Counted from the first letter of the stretch, positions 29,239 to 40,495 are shown. The stretch is DNA of 64,000 bases from Tridacna crocea (GCA_943736015.1 OX031064.1:35701361-35765360); one strand, 5' to 3'. A program made the numbers and translations. The notes: generated by a model not told the origin, from the sequence alone.

Positions 29239-29881
29239 TGACCTCTTATTGCAGATAAACTTTACAACTTTACCAAGTGCATTGCCTATAACATTTATCC
29301 TTTCCTACGCAATATCTTTATCATTTCCTACCCCGTTACAGACAGGGCGAGGACTTTTACAGATCAAATATGAATGAATTGGAAAATCCTCATAATTTTA
29401 AACTGTATTTCTTTCTTTATTCTAGTATCAAAACTATCATTGCAGGCGAATGAAAAAACAAAATGATTTTTTTTCAGAATTTTGCAGGACAACATCGCGT
29501 TACATGCCCCTTTAAAGTCAGTATGCATAAATTTTGTTGTGTGCTACTTTAAAGACGGCGTGTGTTTACGGAGCCTTGTTTGGGGAAGATGAAATAACAA
29601 ATTGGAAACCAATTCAAAACCGAGTGGGGTCCTTGTTAGTAATGTAATTATAAATTCTTGACGAGGATATGGCCCCCTACACTTTTCCGTTCATTAAATT
29701 GCAATCATGCATTTTTTTCTATAAATAGATCTATATACAGCTACCACGTATTCACAAAGCGGGAAGAGATAGAGAGATGTTCTATCAAAGTTTGAAATCA
29801 AAATTATTCAAAATGTTTACACAAAAGTCGAAATTGCTGGTAATGAGTGTATTTGGACATTTTCAGTACAACCCGTTTTGT
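29239..29881. other. Repeat-poor unassigned interval
   Basis: Nothing convincing; a vague A/B hairpin echo (GTCGAAATTGCTGGTAATG) lies near 29,830. Confidence 0.35.
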
Positions 29882-30067
29882 TTAACCCTTGCGCTGCTAA
29901 GCGCGGCTCGCTGACCTTTTTGCGGACAGTATAGGTTCAAGATCAGACTGCACGTTCTGTGCAGTCTGATCTTGAACCTACACTGTCCGGTAAGAAGATT
30001 TTTTTTTGTTCAAAATAGCACCTATGAAATATCAAAATCTGGGTTCGCACTACAGGTTTAGAGGTTA
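29882..30067 (-). mobile_element. C17: family C element, reverse
   Basis: Left end TTAACCCTTGCGCTGCTAAG; near-perfect hairpin 29923-29989 with base CGGACAGTATAGGTTCAAG (the usual GATC base is changed to GTTC on one arm and GAAC on the other). The right end GGTTTAGAGGTTA is decayed. Confidence 0.83.
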
Positions 30068-30114
30068 TATTTCACTGTTTTAGCGGTATAAGGATATCTA
30101 TATAAGAGAAAGGT

Positions 30115-30357
30115 TTAACCCTTTACCAAACAATCCCTTGAATTAACGACCCTGAGATAGAAGCCTTTTGAAAACATTGTGGGAAAAAGGAGAAAATGCT
30201 GGTAACCAGCATTTTCTCCTTTTTCCCACAATGTTTTCTATATCCTGTTTAAGAATCAAATTTCAATTTTTGAGTTGCGTTTATTTTGATTTTGTCGTCT
30301 GCAAGTGCTTTCAATTTGGACCCAGTCTTAATTTTTTGTCGTTTGGTAAAGAGTTAA
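30115..30357 (+). mobile_element. A21: TTAA hairpin MITE
   Basis: Ends are TTAACCCTTTACCAAACAAT and GGTAAAGAGTTAA. Hairpin 30170-30238 has an extra A and an extra T placed symmetrically in its two arms (GGGAAAAAGG / CCTTTTTCCC). Confidence 0.9.
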
Positions 30358-30779
30358 AAGAAACTGAGAATCACATAATCCCAAATCATCAGTAATTAAG
30401 AATCATAAAATTACACACAAAAAAAAATTTTGGTGGTATTCCCTTAAAAGGCTACGTAGCCTCTTAAGCTATTTTTAGACTTCCCGCCAAAATCAAAAAA
30501 GCAGTGTGGGAATGTTAAGTGACTTGCACGTGATTATTGAAGAAGTTTTCACAACTATACTAAGCCTCAATGTCGGTAACTGCTTCCTGGCAATAGGACC
30601 AGTAGTGCTCTTACCATGATGTCGGCAGTTCTGCAGGGTGACCTATCTAATCAGGGTATTCTGGTGTGAGAGCCCATACTTTTGTCATACGTAATGAAGG
30701 AAAGCACCTAAACTACTGCTGGCAAATATAGTCATCCTTCTTTAATCTTACACAGCCAACTAAATAAGTTTGACTTCTT

Positions 30780-30946
30780 TCGAAGTTTAACACTCTTTTC
30801 CTATGCAGTTGAAGACAAAATTAGTCCTATAGAAGCATCATACAGCAGACGGTGCAGGCCTAAGATCAGGCCACATGTGCAGTCTGATCTATAGGTACAT
30901 CGTCAGCAAAACCTACAAAAGTCGCCGCAGGTGGGGCAAAAGGGTT
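30780..30946 (+). repeat. C18: worn family C copy
   Basis: AGACGGTGCAGGCCTAAGAT and CAGTCTGATCTATAGGTAC are hairpin arms; GTCGCCGCAGG is the right arm. Confidence 0.6.
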
Positions 30947-31079
30947 TTCTTTTCATTAATTTATTGATGTTGGTTTAGGAATCGGTCATAAAATGTTATA
31001 AATCTTGCAGTGTTGGTTTAGTCAGCCTTCCTGAGACAGAGCGGTAAGTGACACTGGGTGCAAAATAAACTGCTGGTTA

Positions 31080-31099
31080 CCCCCCCCCCCCCCCCCCCC
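31080..31099. repeat. Poly-C tract (20 C)
   Basis: An uninterrupted homopolymer; its length in the assembly may not be reliable. Confidence 0.95.
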
Positions 31100-31248
31100 A
31101 CGCTTTCCCTCCCCAGATATGGGTCCAATTTGACCTCTTTGCACGGGGACTATAGTTCGAGTCTTGGATCCATAGTTGAAATCTCGAGGTAGGGAAAGTA
31201 CTGCAGGTGTCGACAGCTTTACAATACTTTGTTCTTAATGCTTAGATA

Positions 31249-31437
31249 CAGAGCTACCGATAACAGGGAGTGACGGTATGCCAAAGTCATTCTTTCTCTT
31301 CGAAATTCTATGTTGTGGGTACTCATTAGAATCGTCTCGATGAGACGATTCTAATGAGTACCCACAACATAGAGTTTAATTGAGATTTACTAATAATTCA
31401 ATTCTCGAAATCAAAATCACGTTCTCTATCTGATGCT
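31249..31437. mobile_element. H2: family H palindrome
   Basis: The inner 31-base arms (31308-31338, 31342-31372; CTATGTTGTGGGTACTCATT and on) are perfect complements around a 3-base loop. Weaker pairing extends to GAGCTACCGATAACAGG on the left and TATCTGATGCTCTG on the right, giving a palindrome of about 189 bp with no unique middle. Confidence 0.85.
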
Positions 31438-32151
31438 CTGTAGATAATCTATTATGTGACGATTCGCATCACAGAAATGTATCAGACCTCCTTTGGCAAA
31501 ATCATAGCTCATTGGTTAGTGCGGTGTTTAACGCCATCATTTCAGTAATATCACGGCGGTCAGAGCATCTGTCTATGTTTTCCTATAGATTATTTTGCCC
31601 TTCCAGTAAAAAAGCTTTAGGTATTGTATGAAAAACGTGTATGTAGGCTCCATCAGCTTGCAAACGCAGGAAACCCTAAGTGTTTGTCCTTGAAATTTAT
31701 CCGAGAGCATTGCTCGTACAGTTTATGAATGAAAAGGCATTTCTAAATAGACAAATTTCTCAAATCTGACCCCAAAAGCGATCGTTCACTGGGTTAGAAA
31801 TTTGAGTGTTTAAAATTTTTAATCCGGACTGTCAATATTTGCCGATGATCGGCCGTACTGTGCGACGCGAGATCGAGGACCTCGTAATTGAAACGTTAAT
31901 CGCGAAGGGGGGCCCCTTTGAAGATCGTTTACAAAATACTATTAATACAGAGTAAATTTACAAAATTGATAAATCCTTCTTTTATTCTGGCTCATCCTTG
32001 ATGTTCTGATTTGTATTGAGGGTCAGGCACCACCAATTTACCTATCTAACAATAAACAAAGAAATCCCAACACACAATACTATAGGTGTGATACCTATGT
32101 TTGTCAGGAGGAGACAGAATTATGGGGAACTGTGTAATGACCTTCATAGAC
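31438..32151. other. Unassigned sequence with a possible SINE fragment
   Basis: TAGCTCATTGGTTAGTGCGG (31506-31525) resembles a tRNA A box, followed by TTTAACGCCATCATTTCAG, which has the style of a SINE tail on the other strand. I see no complete SINE and no gene. Confidence 0.35.
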
Positions 32152-32330
32152 TGGCCTGATCCGTATTTAACAACCATTCTTAATCTTCTTTTGATGATTT
32201 TTTTTAGACTTGAATGTAAAACAACTTCTGATTTGCTAAACCGTATGGTTTAGCCAATCAGAAGTTATGTTACTTTCTATATCACGAATGGGAACAAAAA
32301 TGAAACCAAGAATGGTTGGTGAACATAATA
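32152..32330 (+). repeat. F4: family F palindromic repeat
   Basis: Outer ends CCGTATTTAACAACCATTCT and AAGAATGGTTGGTGAAC. The central palindrome (32223-32272) is ACTTCTGATTTGCTAAACC / GGTTTAGCCAATCAGAAGT, with one CCAAT box mutated to CAAAT. Confidence 0.8.
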
Positions 32331-32387
32331 CCAAAGTCTATATAGCGTATATATAAAGCTTGGGAAAAAAGTAAAAATTGCACGTCA

Positions 32388-32622
32388 GTAAACCCTCCAC
32401 CTGAAACAATTCTGAGTTTTAAGACCACGAGAAAGAAGGTTGCCGAAAGCAAAGTGGAAAGTGGAAAATAAATACGAGTATCGAACGTTTTCTCCTTTTT
32501 TTCACAAAGTTTTCTGTCTGTGCTTTCAAAAACAGTCCACATCATCCTAGCCATATTTAATTTGTCGTCTGAAAATGCTCTCAATTTGTTCTAGTCTAAA
32601 AAATTGTCTGGCAGAGGGATAT
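32388..32622 (+). repeat. A22: degenerate family A copy
   Basis: ACCACGAGAAAGAAGGTTGC, CGTTTTCTCCTTTTTTTCAC, TTTGTCGTCTGAAAATGCTC and GTTCTAGTCTAAAAAATTGTC are in forward A order. The hairpin left arm has degenerated. Confidence 0.65.
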
Positions 32623-32629
32623 CGCCGTA

Positions 32630-32786
32630 TCAAACAATTCTGTGTCTTCACGCAGATGAGGAGCAAAACTTTTGAAAACATTGTGAAAAAAAAAAACAAG
32701 ACAATTTCCATCATTTGAAACATATACATTTTGTCATCTGCAATTGCTTTCATTCTGCTCCATGCCAAATTTTGCTATTTGGTTAA
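32630..32786 (+). repeat. A23: family A derivative with half a hairpin
   Basis: TTTTGAAAACATTGTGAAAA begins the hairpin, but the return arm is absent. The long arm follows (TTTTGTCATCTGCAATTGC) and the right end ATTTGGTTAA (TTAA 32783) is shared with A24. Confidence 0.7.
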
Positions 32787-33010
32787 CTCTTTTCCAAACA
32801 ACAAAATTTTAGACTGGTCCAAATTGAAAGCACTTGCAGACGACAAAATTAAAGTAACTCATGCATTGAATTTTTTTCAGCAGGGTAGAAAACATTGTGG
32901 AAAAAGGAGAAAATGCTGGTTACCAGCATTTTTCTCCTCTTCCCACAATGTTTTCGAAAGTCTTCGATCTCAGGATCGTAAAAACCAGGGATTGCTTGGC
33001 AAAGGGTTAA
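32783..33010 (-). mobile_element. A24: TTAA hairpin MITE
   Basis: Ends are TTAACTCTTTTCCAAACAAC and TTGGCAAAGGGTTAA, with the hairpin at 32888-32955. It supplies most of the longest open frame in the window (32731-33288), which is therefore not a gene. Confidence 0.88.
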
Positions 33011-33312
33011 GAGTGAAAAGATGCTTGTATCACTTCAACAGAAAATACTCTCACTCAATGATTAGGTTACACAAGCTATATATCGTCAAATGCAAATGTA
33101 AGCTAATACAAGCCACAAAATGCGAAATGCATGGTCAAATTACAGCCTCAAATTTTGAACTACTGCCTCTCAAATTTCCTTACAAAATAGATAAAAATCA
33201 AGTTGTTTTCATTTTCCTTTTGTTCTTTCTGACTCTCGCAGAATTTTTAATCCCCTCGAGACCATTGGAAAGAATTCCGTCCCAATGACTATCAGCAATT
33301 CTTGGAAGAAAT

Positions 33313-33400
33313 TACCTACACGTGGGATTCGAACCACCAACCCTATGGTTTAAAGTCATGTACGTTACAAAGTTGTAACTGAGCTACTGAGCTCGATCCA
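33313..33400 (-). mobile_element. tRNA-like SINE head
   Basis: The minus strand reads GCTCAGTAGCTCAGTTACAA (A box), ACATGACTTTAAACCATAGG, and TGGTGGTTCGAATCCCACG (B box with a T-stem-like hairpin). The spacing is slightly long for a tRNA, and no CCA or clear acceptor stem is evident, so a SINE or pseudo-tRNA is likelier than a working tRNA gene. Confidence 0.55.
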
Positions 33401-33950
33401 AAAAGGTGAGAGAGTTCAAACGGTAAATTTTAATATTTGCTATGTTACATTATAGAAGTATAGGTGCAGCTCGTTAAGCTTTGTGGGAAAGTTTGAATGA
33501 CGTCGTGACAGATGATCTCTGGTGCGGTTTAATATTTGAATAACGATCTTTATTTATTATATATCCCATTAACACCTTGTTAATTAATAAAGGGTGGCTT
33601 TGCGTACCTATATGCACTCCCTCTACCTGACACCAAAAGTAAGGTTTGTTTTAATAAAAAAGAATTCCAAGACGAAAAATTAAATTGGTCTCTGATAATG
33701 AGATTCCCTTTGACAGGACATAAACAATTTTGTGAAAAGGAGAAAATGCTGGTTGCCAGCATTTTATCCTTTCCCAAAAATATCTCAAAAAACCTCTTTT
33801 GTAGAAAACAGCAAATCGCGGGTTTCTCATTATGTAGTATGACTACTTTTCTCGCACAGCTCAGCTTTCTTGATAAATGGACACGATCTAAATTATAACC
33901 CACAATTCTCTTAAAAATGGACAATTATGGGCAATACTTTGACCTTTGTA
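33401..33950. other. Unassigned sequence with a worn hairpin
   Basis: An eroded A-type hairpin lies at 33,725-33,787 (GTGAAAAGGAGAAAATGCTG / CAGCATTTTATCCTTTCCC). Frames across it are not genes. Confidence 0.4.
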
Positions 33951-34065
33951 CTACAGGAAGAATTTCTAGACCTGTCAACAGTGAAAGCATTTGCAGACAA
34001 CATAAAATAGGCGTCCACATATTGAATTGTTTTTGAAAGGTAGTAAAAAATCTTGACCTTGACCT
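33951..34065 (-). repeat. Family A long-arm fragment
   Basis: TTCTAGACCTGTCAACAGTG, AAAGCATTTGCAGACAAC and GAAAGGTAGTAAAAAATC match the reverse long arm up to the edge of the hairpin. Confidence 0.55.
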
Positions 34066-34193
34066 TCAACCCTACGAATACTAGATTAATTAATTACTAT
34101 TTGATACTGTAAGCTTTGTCCAGTGGAAAGAGCTTTGAAATAGATTTTTTTTACTCCATGCTAGACATATCGTTTAATCTCCTACCCGTTTAA

Positions 34194-34421
34194 TTAACCC
34201 TTTACCAAACAATCCCTGGTTTTTACAGCCCTGAGATAGAAGCCTTTTGGAAACATTGTGGGAAAAGGAGAAAATGCTGGTAACCAGCATTTTCTCCTTT
34301 TCCAACAATGTTTTCTATCCTGCTAGAAATAAATTTCAATTTTTGATCTATGTTATTTTGTCGTCTGCTAGTGCTTTCAATTTAGACCAAGCTATAATTT
34401 TGTCGTTTCGGAAAGGGTTAA
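34194..34421 (+). mobile_element. A27: TTAA hairpin MITE (228 bp)
   Basis: Ends are TTAACCCTTTACCAAACAAT and TCGGAAAGGGTTAA, with the hairpin at 34249-34315. The right TTAA is shared with a degenerate copy. Confidence 0.9.
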
Positions 34422-34642
34422 ACTTTTCACCACCAAACACTTTCAGCTTCAAACGACCTTGAGGATGGTGGAGTTTTCAAAGCCGGTTTGATAACCAGAA
34501 TTCAGTCTTCTTCCATCATTTTTTCGCCTATATCAAAGACACTATCTATCCTTTTCATCAGCAAAATTACTTTCTATGAAGGACTGTTTATTCCACATCT
34601 GCAAGTGCCTCCAACTTGGACAGGTCCAAAATAGTAAGTTAA
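34418..34642 (+). repeat. A28: degenerate A copy abutting A27
   Basis: AACGACCTTGAGGATGG, TTGATAACCAGAATTCAG, CCACATCTGCAAGTGCCTCC, AACTTGGACAGGTCCAAAAT and a final AAGTTAA are in forward A order. The hairpin is almost erased. Confidence 0.6.
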
Positions 34643-34959
34643 AAAAAGTTACAGACACGTGTGTAAGGCATGCATATTGTTTTATCCCAAACTTCAGCGC
34701 CACATAAATGACTGATAACGCCATGTTTATAATTTGTGACTGACACCAACAGAAAGAAATATGAAGCCGGTCGCTGACCTGTTAAACCAACCATTTTTCT
34801 GTCGTTTTTATAATTGCACATTATATGCATACCTTGTTTGATGGAGGGAGAAATACGCTTATACATTGTGATGGGAATAGGTAACTTTGCTGACAAATGA
34901 AATATTTCACATGCATCTGGCATCACTAAATAAACTCGATTAATGTCCTTTTTTCCACC

Positions 34960-35155
34960 CTTTAAGCCCTAGAGGGAAAAAAGGAAACTTCTGTGGACTG
35001 CATAGATTAAGATCGAAGAGCTATCTGATCTAGATTGTATATCGCTCGCTGTTTGCTCTTAGATTGTGACCAAAAAGGTCCCATGAGTTGCAATGGAACT
35101 GCATTTTAAGACCTCGAAATTTGTCGGATTTATACCATTGGCGGCGAAAGGGTTG
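34960..35155 (-). repeat. C19: worn family C copy, reverse
   Basis: ACCCTTTAAGCCCTAGAG, GGACTGCATAGATTAAGATC, GCTATCTGATCTAG and the right end GGCGGCGAAAGGGTTGA support this. Confidence 0.5.
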
Positions 35156-36799
35156 AAATAGTGAAAAAAAAAAACAACTAGTTTTAAAACTATGTCAGGC
35201 GGATAAAGTTGTATGTGACAACGTTATGTAACGTTACAGAAATCCAAACTGCAAATATAAAAAAAAAAATACCTTTTTTTCTTGTAAGCGAGAGGAAACA
35301 AAATAATGCAATCTCAAGGTTGTTTTGTGGGGAACATGTAATACATACTTGCGAAGGATAGGTATTTAACAAGATGGCCTTTTTAGCCTTATGTTCGGAT
35401 TATACAAACCGCAAAACAACGCAAGTTTCACGCGGGTCCGCTAACTTTCAAACTGGGCATCAGTCAATTTTGCAGTAAAATTTGCCAGCTTATTCGAGAC
35501 ATTAATGTTTTTCGGCAAGTTCTGCGTTTTGCCTATTCGGTTTGAATCTTTATAAGATGATAATATATATTTTAGACTTGTTCATACTGGAGCAATTTCA
35601 GATGACAAGAAAAAAAAAAAAATCATCGGGGGGTGGGGGTGGAAAGAGAAATACCGATACCCCAAAGTTTTGCCTTTTCCAAACTTTTCTAAACAGCTTA
35701 TTTTTTAAAAAGCTCACAGTCTCAGTATCATTTTTAGCATAAACAGTGAACTTCTACAGTGAAAGAAATATACATAGTCTATCCAATCTGGACCAACTAA
35801 ATTAGTCTTTAAGGCTTGCAGAAAAAAAATCAGTGCTAAGATTCGTTATTATGAATTTAAATATTTTTTCTTGTGCATACTTTAAACAGAGACATTGTGA
35901 AGTAAATAGTCGAGATAAGGGGACATTATTTCATATAAATTGACGGTATCAATGAAAAATAAGCATAAATTCATAACCGTGAATATTTTTATACATATAA
36001 TTGCAGTCAAAACAATACCATAAAACTTGTGAAATACATTAGAGACATTTGAAAGTGGAAAACTTTCCCACACTAAGCGAGACGTTTGTTTTTATAATAA
36101 AACTATGTCGATGGCACAAACTTGCACATACAGTGATGCATTCTCCCCCATTAAGACCCTTTGATAGCAAAGACACAATTAAACATCAAAAAGGCTAGAT
36201 TTCATTCAGTGGGCGTAGGTCTGCCTGTAACAGGGCCACGTCATGCATAATGAATGCACATAAAATGTTGCATATGTGATTTTTTAAAAAGAAAATAACA
36301 GGATTTTTTGGGGGGTTGTACCAGTTATTGCTGTCGCTATTGCATTCAAATCAAATCATTCACCAGCCATAAAATACAGACAGAGGCAAGTAGATTTATA
36401 AAGAAGTAAAGCGTCGGGCTGAACAATATGAAATGCCATAAAGAATACTGTGAGTTTTCGGTGCCAAAACCAACACAAGGATTACATGTATTTATCTTAT
36501 TGGCTTGAACAGAAAAGCATGCGGTGTAGATTAAAATTAGAATGCACGAGATTCGTATTGTTTTCTATTCTTTGCACTCCAAACCGTATAGCAACCCCTA
36601 CCTAGATCTCTGTTTCATGCATGTCGAAGTCATGTACATGTTTGGATAGACGTTGCATCCGTCATATACCAATTAAAAATCCTTACACCTAAGTTTTTGT
36701 AACTTTTGTAACTTTCAACAGGGTCGTCAGATAATTCAACGGATCAGCCTAATTAAAATAAAGACATAAAATCTAGGAGAGTTAGCGACAGGATGTGAA
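35156..36799. other. Repeat-poor interval upstream of the candidate exon
   Basis: It holds a poly-A run near 35,605, a G-rich patch (35,626-35,642), a possible A fragment (TTTTAGACTTGTTCATACTG, 35,571) and a possible C fragment (GGTGTAGATTAAAATTAGAA, 36,523). No recognisable gene. Confidence 0.4.
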
Positions 36800-36865
36800 A
36801 TGTGCATTTCTCGGATTTACGTCAGCAAAAGTAACACCTGCCTTCATCGAAGAGACGACAGGTGT

Positions 36866-37099
36866 TTTGGCATGTCTAAGTTTTCGGAGGATCATGTTAA
36901 TATCAATGTATTGGTGCGGCACAGGACATTTTTCCAGCGGTGTACATGTATTTGGCCGGAACTTTCGCTCTTGGCGAGTCGAACTTTTGATTTACCAAAA
37001 CAACAATATTTAGAAATGTTGATAAATAAAGTTCGGAAAGAAACTGTTTTATCAAAATTAGAATCATTCATTATTGAAAGGTTTTCACCATCATTATCA
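36866..37099 (+). CDS. Candidate exon, product unknown
   Basis: A frame open from 36800 runs to 37141. It crosses TTATCAG|GTGAGTC at 37,093-37,106, a strong splice donor that would end an exon at about 37,099. A start could be the ATG near 36,872 (product MSKFSED...) or a splice acceptor after TTTTTCCAG (about 36,936). The last 40 codons (LPKQQYLEMLINKVRKET, then SKLESFIIERFSPS) have the mixed charged/hydrophobic look of a real helix-rich protein, unlike other frames here. The region has no repeat. I recognise no family, and no partner exon was identified. It could be chance. Confidence 0.22.
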
Positions 37100-37236
37100 G
37101 GTGAGTCATTAGATGACTTCATGATAGATCATTTCCGGTGAATTCTTGTGATTTAAAACACGCACTTTAAAAAAAAAAAACGAATACGCCATTTGTCATT
37201 CCATGCACTTATCCTTTTGAAACCAGTAGCAACAAT

Positions 37237-37445
37237 GTAACGCTTTTGCTACCAACTAATTAAATTCAATTTTTCAAGTCTATAAATGCACTTCCTTTGC
37301 AATTAATGATGATTAAGCGCTTACTTCTATTATGTAATGTAGCAATCGGACGAAGTAGATCTAAGATCTGACTGCATGCTCTGTACAGTGTGATCTTGAT
37401 CGGCGTCGTCCGCAGATTCTAAGTCGCAATTGATGTTGAAAAGTA
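37237..37445 (+). mobile_element. C20: family C element
   Basis: Left arm TTTTGCTACCAACTAATTAA, AATTTTTCAAGTCTATAAA; hairpin 37347-37412 (CGGACGAAGTAGATCTAAG...GATCGGCGTCGTCCG), with the GAAG/CGTC change not fully matched; right arm CTAAGTCGCAATTG. Confidence 0.7.
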
Positions 37446-38088
37446 GCAAGTGAGCTGTATTTGTAGAAAGAAGAAAATGGAGATCCAGATCAAACAAGTA
37501 ATGATTGAAAATCTACCCCTCCCACCATTGTACGAGATATTCATGCTGAAAATTGGCATGGAACCTGAATACATGGGCTTGTATCAATGACTTTATGTTT
37601 CCACTCAACAACTGAACGTGTACAGGGTATAAAGGTTTTTGTTTACTGTCATGTTTTGTCATTACATTAACATTATTTTATAGTTAAAGGAAAAGTCAAT
37701 TTGTTGTGGTTAATGATCGAACAAAAAAGATAAGTACCGATTTTAAATAAAAGAAACGAATATAATGACTCATTTGGTAATAAATTCATCTATACTATTT
37801 GAAAGATTTAGTCTTTTGTATTAGCTTATAAAAGCCATTTATATGATCAGGCAAACCAGGACGTTCCATTTTACACAAATTACCATACAAAATTAATACG
37901 ACTAATTTTACACCCGTTCTGTAAAGCAGCCATAGATAAAGCATCGTGGAAAGATCGGTTTAAGCGGTGCAGTTACAGAGAAAAATCTAGTCCAGTTAGA
38001 AATGCTAAATTTCACCATACAGTGTAAGGTTTTACTTTTCTTGGCGGGGGTACAACTCTTTGACAATGATGCGGCCTGTATTTCCCAT
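37446..38088. other. Unassigned sequence
   Basis: No gene or repeat recognised. Confidence 0.35.
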
Positions 38089-38318
38089 TTGAACTCTTTA
38101 CCACACGACAAAATTTTAGACTGGTCCAAATTGAAAGCATTTGCAGACGACAAAATAAAGGTGACTAAAAAATAGAAATTTGTTCTGGGAAGGGTAGAAA
38201 ACACTGTGGGAAAAGGAGAAAATGCTGGTTACCAGCATTTTCTCCTTTTCCCATAGTGTTTTCAATAGGCTTCTTTCTCGGGGGCGTCAAAAGTAGGGAT
38301 TGTGTGGTAATGGGTTAA
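38089..38318 (-). mobile_element. A29: TTAA hairpin MITE
   Basis: Left end TTGAACTCTTTACCACACG (TTAA mutated to TTGA), hairpin 38197-38263, right end GTGTGGTAATGGGTTAA. Otherwise close to A32. Confidence 0.88.
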
Positions 38319-39146
38319 CACTGAAGTATTTTATATAGTGTGTCGTACGCAAATATCTGTGTTTGTAAACAGGAGTGGGTTTTTTTGTCGTTAAAGTGTT
38401 TCTTTCTTTCAATCGTTCGTGCGTTCATTGTATTTTTCGAATCAGACTTTTTCATTTGACGCATAGTCATAGTATGTTAATGTCAGCTTGTATTGGTTCC
38501 ACTAAAAGACTAGATCGAAAATCACTCTACACATAACACACAGCGTGAATCTGAATCTATTTTGTCAAATATCTGTGCGATACCCTTATCAACAGACTTT
38601 TGAATTTGCACGTCCTTTTTCTTTCCTACTAGGCTTATAATCTACATAGTGGTCAATATCAGCGTATAATCTAGGTATTTAATTACTATTTGAATCACAT
38701 TAACATACTTTTTTTTTACTTGTTTCATTCGATGTCGTTTTTGCACCTCTTTCGGTATTTAATAATAAGTTTGCGATATACTTCAATCACCTTTCAAAAA
38801 TGATTCCACATTGAGTCAAATCAATCAAATTTAGACAATTCTTTGTTCCAGTGAATCATTTCGAATGGCCAATGTTGCAGTAAGTAGAGCTATATTATTA
38901 TTTCAAAATCATTTTAGTTCGTAACAGTGTTTTTGATAGTCTTTTTTTCTAAACTCGTGTTTAGTGTGATGAGCAAGAAGAATTCAACGACAAATATAGT
39001 GATACTGTGGTCACGCCTGAAGCAAGGAGATCGAAGTTTAGACCCTGTGCCTGCTCTGCCCAGTTGTTCCTGTCCAGTTTCGGCTTTCGCCTTTCAGAAA
39101 AATATCAGTCGTGTCACCTTGGCAGACGAAAAGGTACATTATCATT
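38319..39146. other. Unassigned AT-rich interval
   Basis: A weak tRNA-like B-box candidate (GAAGTTTAGACCC) lies at 39,033-39,045, without a convincing A box. The 110-codon frame at 38,927-39,259 runs into a family E fragment and is not a gene. Confidence 0.35.
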
Positions 39147-39300
39147 TGGCCTGCAACATCCGAAAACGGGCATTCGGACATTTTCGTAAAGTTTCGTTTC
39201 GGATCAGTCTGTTAAATTCCATGAAAAACCATCTGATTGCCCGTGACGTTCGGTCTTGACCAATCAAGAAGCTTGTATTGAAACTGAGAATAGATATAAT
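39147..39300 (+). repeat. Family E left end followed by an F-like remnant
   Basis: ATTTGGCCTGCAACATCCG, GGGCATTCGGACATTTTCGT and TTCGTTTCGGATCAGTCTG are the E left end. They pass into AACCATCTGATTGCC and TTGACCAATCAAGAAGC, which resemble a worn F palindrome, as in the F-in-E case at 23.7 kb. Confidence 0.55.
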
Positions 39301-39898
39301 TGGTACAATGAAAAAATCGAGAGAAGTCTGTAGCAAGAAGAGAATATAATGTGAGATATGACAAATTAATGTTTTCCCCTTTTTTAAAATGAAACAGTAT
39401 AGCATAAGTATTGCTCTGTCAGTAATGGTTTTCCATTTGTTAACGATGACGCAGCTAGGCTTCCCGCTTTGGAATGTGACTGTGTTAAAGAAATATATTC
39501 AATGAGAACAGCTGGTTTCCCGCTCTCGTCTAAATGTCGTTAACTTAACATAAACTGTATATGACAAAATGTAACACGTTCTATATAATTAGAGGTTATC
39601 CTTTCATAAGTCTAAACACAGGCAACATAAACATGTCAATTTAAACAATAAAATTTCATTTTTGATGGCCTATTCGTCAGCGTTTTATGTGCAAAATGAA
39701 ACTAAAAACTTAGGAATGTTTATGGTATCAAGAAAAAAAATGAACCACTTAAAGAAAAAAAAGACTGGTGCACGTTTTCTTGCAGTCTGGAGTTGAGTTT
39801 GGCTTAATTTCCTTATCCTTTCACTGCAAAAGAACTTAAAGATACAAGCTCCTCCCTAATTGTAAAAGTAACTACCCACCGTTTGAAATTGATTTTTT

Positions 39899-40043
39899 GT
39901 ACTTGCACAAAACAGAAAATTATATAAAAACGGAAGGTATCATTTCGGATTATCCTGCGCGAACTGCGCAAGCTGATCCGAGACGACACTTTACACAAAT
40001 GCCAAAATGCACCCTTTTGCCTATTGCAGGCGATGTTGGATGT
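39899..40043 (-). repeat. Family E half element
   Basis: ACTTGCACAAAACAGAAAAT, AAAACGGAAGGTATCATTTC, GGATTATCCTGCGCGAACTG, CGCAAGCTGATCCGAGACG, CACTTTACACAAATGCC and CACCCTTTTGCC are the reverse complement of the left half of the 59.4 kb copy. Confidence 0.7.
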
Positions 40044-40054
40044 ATACCATCCGC

Positions 40055-40105
40055 ATATGAAATATCGGATTGCACGTTCTATGCACTCTGATCTATGTCG
40101 TAAGC
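40055..40105. repeat. Family C remnant
   Basis: ATCGGATTGCACGTTCTATG and CACTCTGATCTATGTCG are a worn C hairpin tip. Confidence 0.5.
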
Positions 40106-40261
40106 GAAATCCTATACAATCTTCCTACGGCGCTGAAATTTAGGTCCGTTTTTCTGTTTTTTTAATACTATTTTGCCAGTAATAGGTTAGAATTGCAAAA
40201 AAATATAGATGTACAGTTTCCTTTTTGTGTGTCATCCCTGGTTTTGACATGTCCTGATGCA

Positions 40262-40495
40262 TTATCCCTTTACCACGTGACAAGATTTTAGATCTGTCCC
40301 AATTGAAAGCATTTGCTGATGACAGTTTCAATGTGGCTTACATGAAATGATTTTTCTATGAAAGGGGAAGAAAACATTGTGGGAAAAGGAGAAAATGCTG
40401 GTAACCAGCATTTTCTTCTTTTCCCACGATGTTTTCAAAAGCCTTCTCTTTCAGGGATGTTAAAATTCGTCATTTTGTGTGGTAAAAGGTTTTAA
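40262..40495 (-). mobile_element. A30: TTAA hairpin MITE
   Basis: Left end TTATCCCTTTACCACGTGAC, long arm with GACAGTTTCAATGTGGCTTA (the A15/A33/A37 subfamily marker), hairpin 40370-40436, right end GTGTGGTAAAAGGTTTTAA. Confidence 0.83.

Noticed and set aside
32731..33288. Longest open frame in the window (185 codons)
   Set aside because: Most of it lies in A24 and its flank; the protein has no consistent composition, and the frame crosses both arms of the hairpin.
33313..33400. Functional tRNA gene on the minus strand
   Set aside because: A-box and B-box matches exist, but the acceptor stem and anticodon arm do not pair convincingly; a SINE head fits better.
36795..37013. Second frame (72 codons) overlapping the candidate exon
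   Set aside because: It is in another reading phase and does not reach the splice donor.
38927..39259. 110-codon plus-strand frame
   Set aside because: It runs through a family E end and an F-like remnant.
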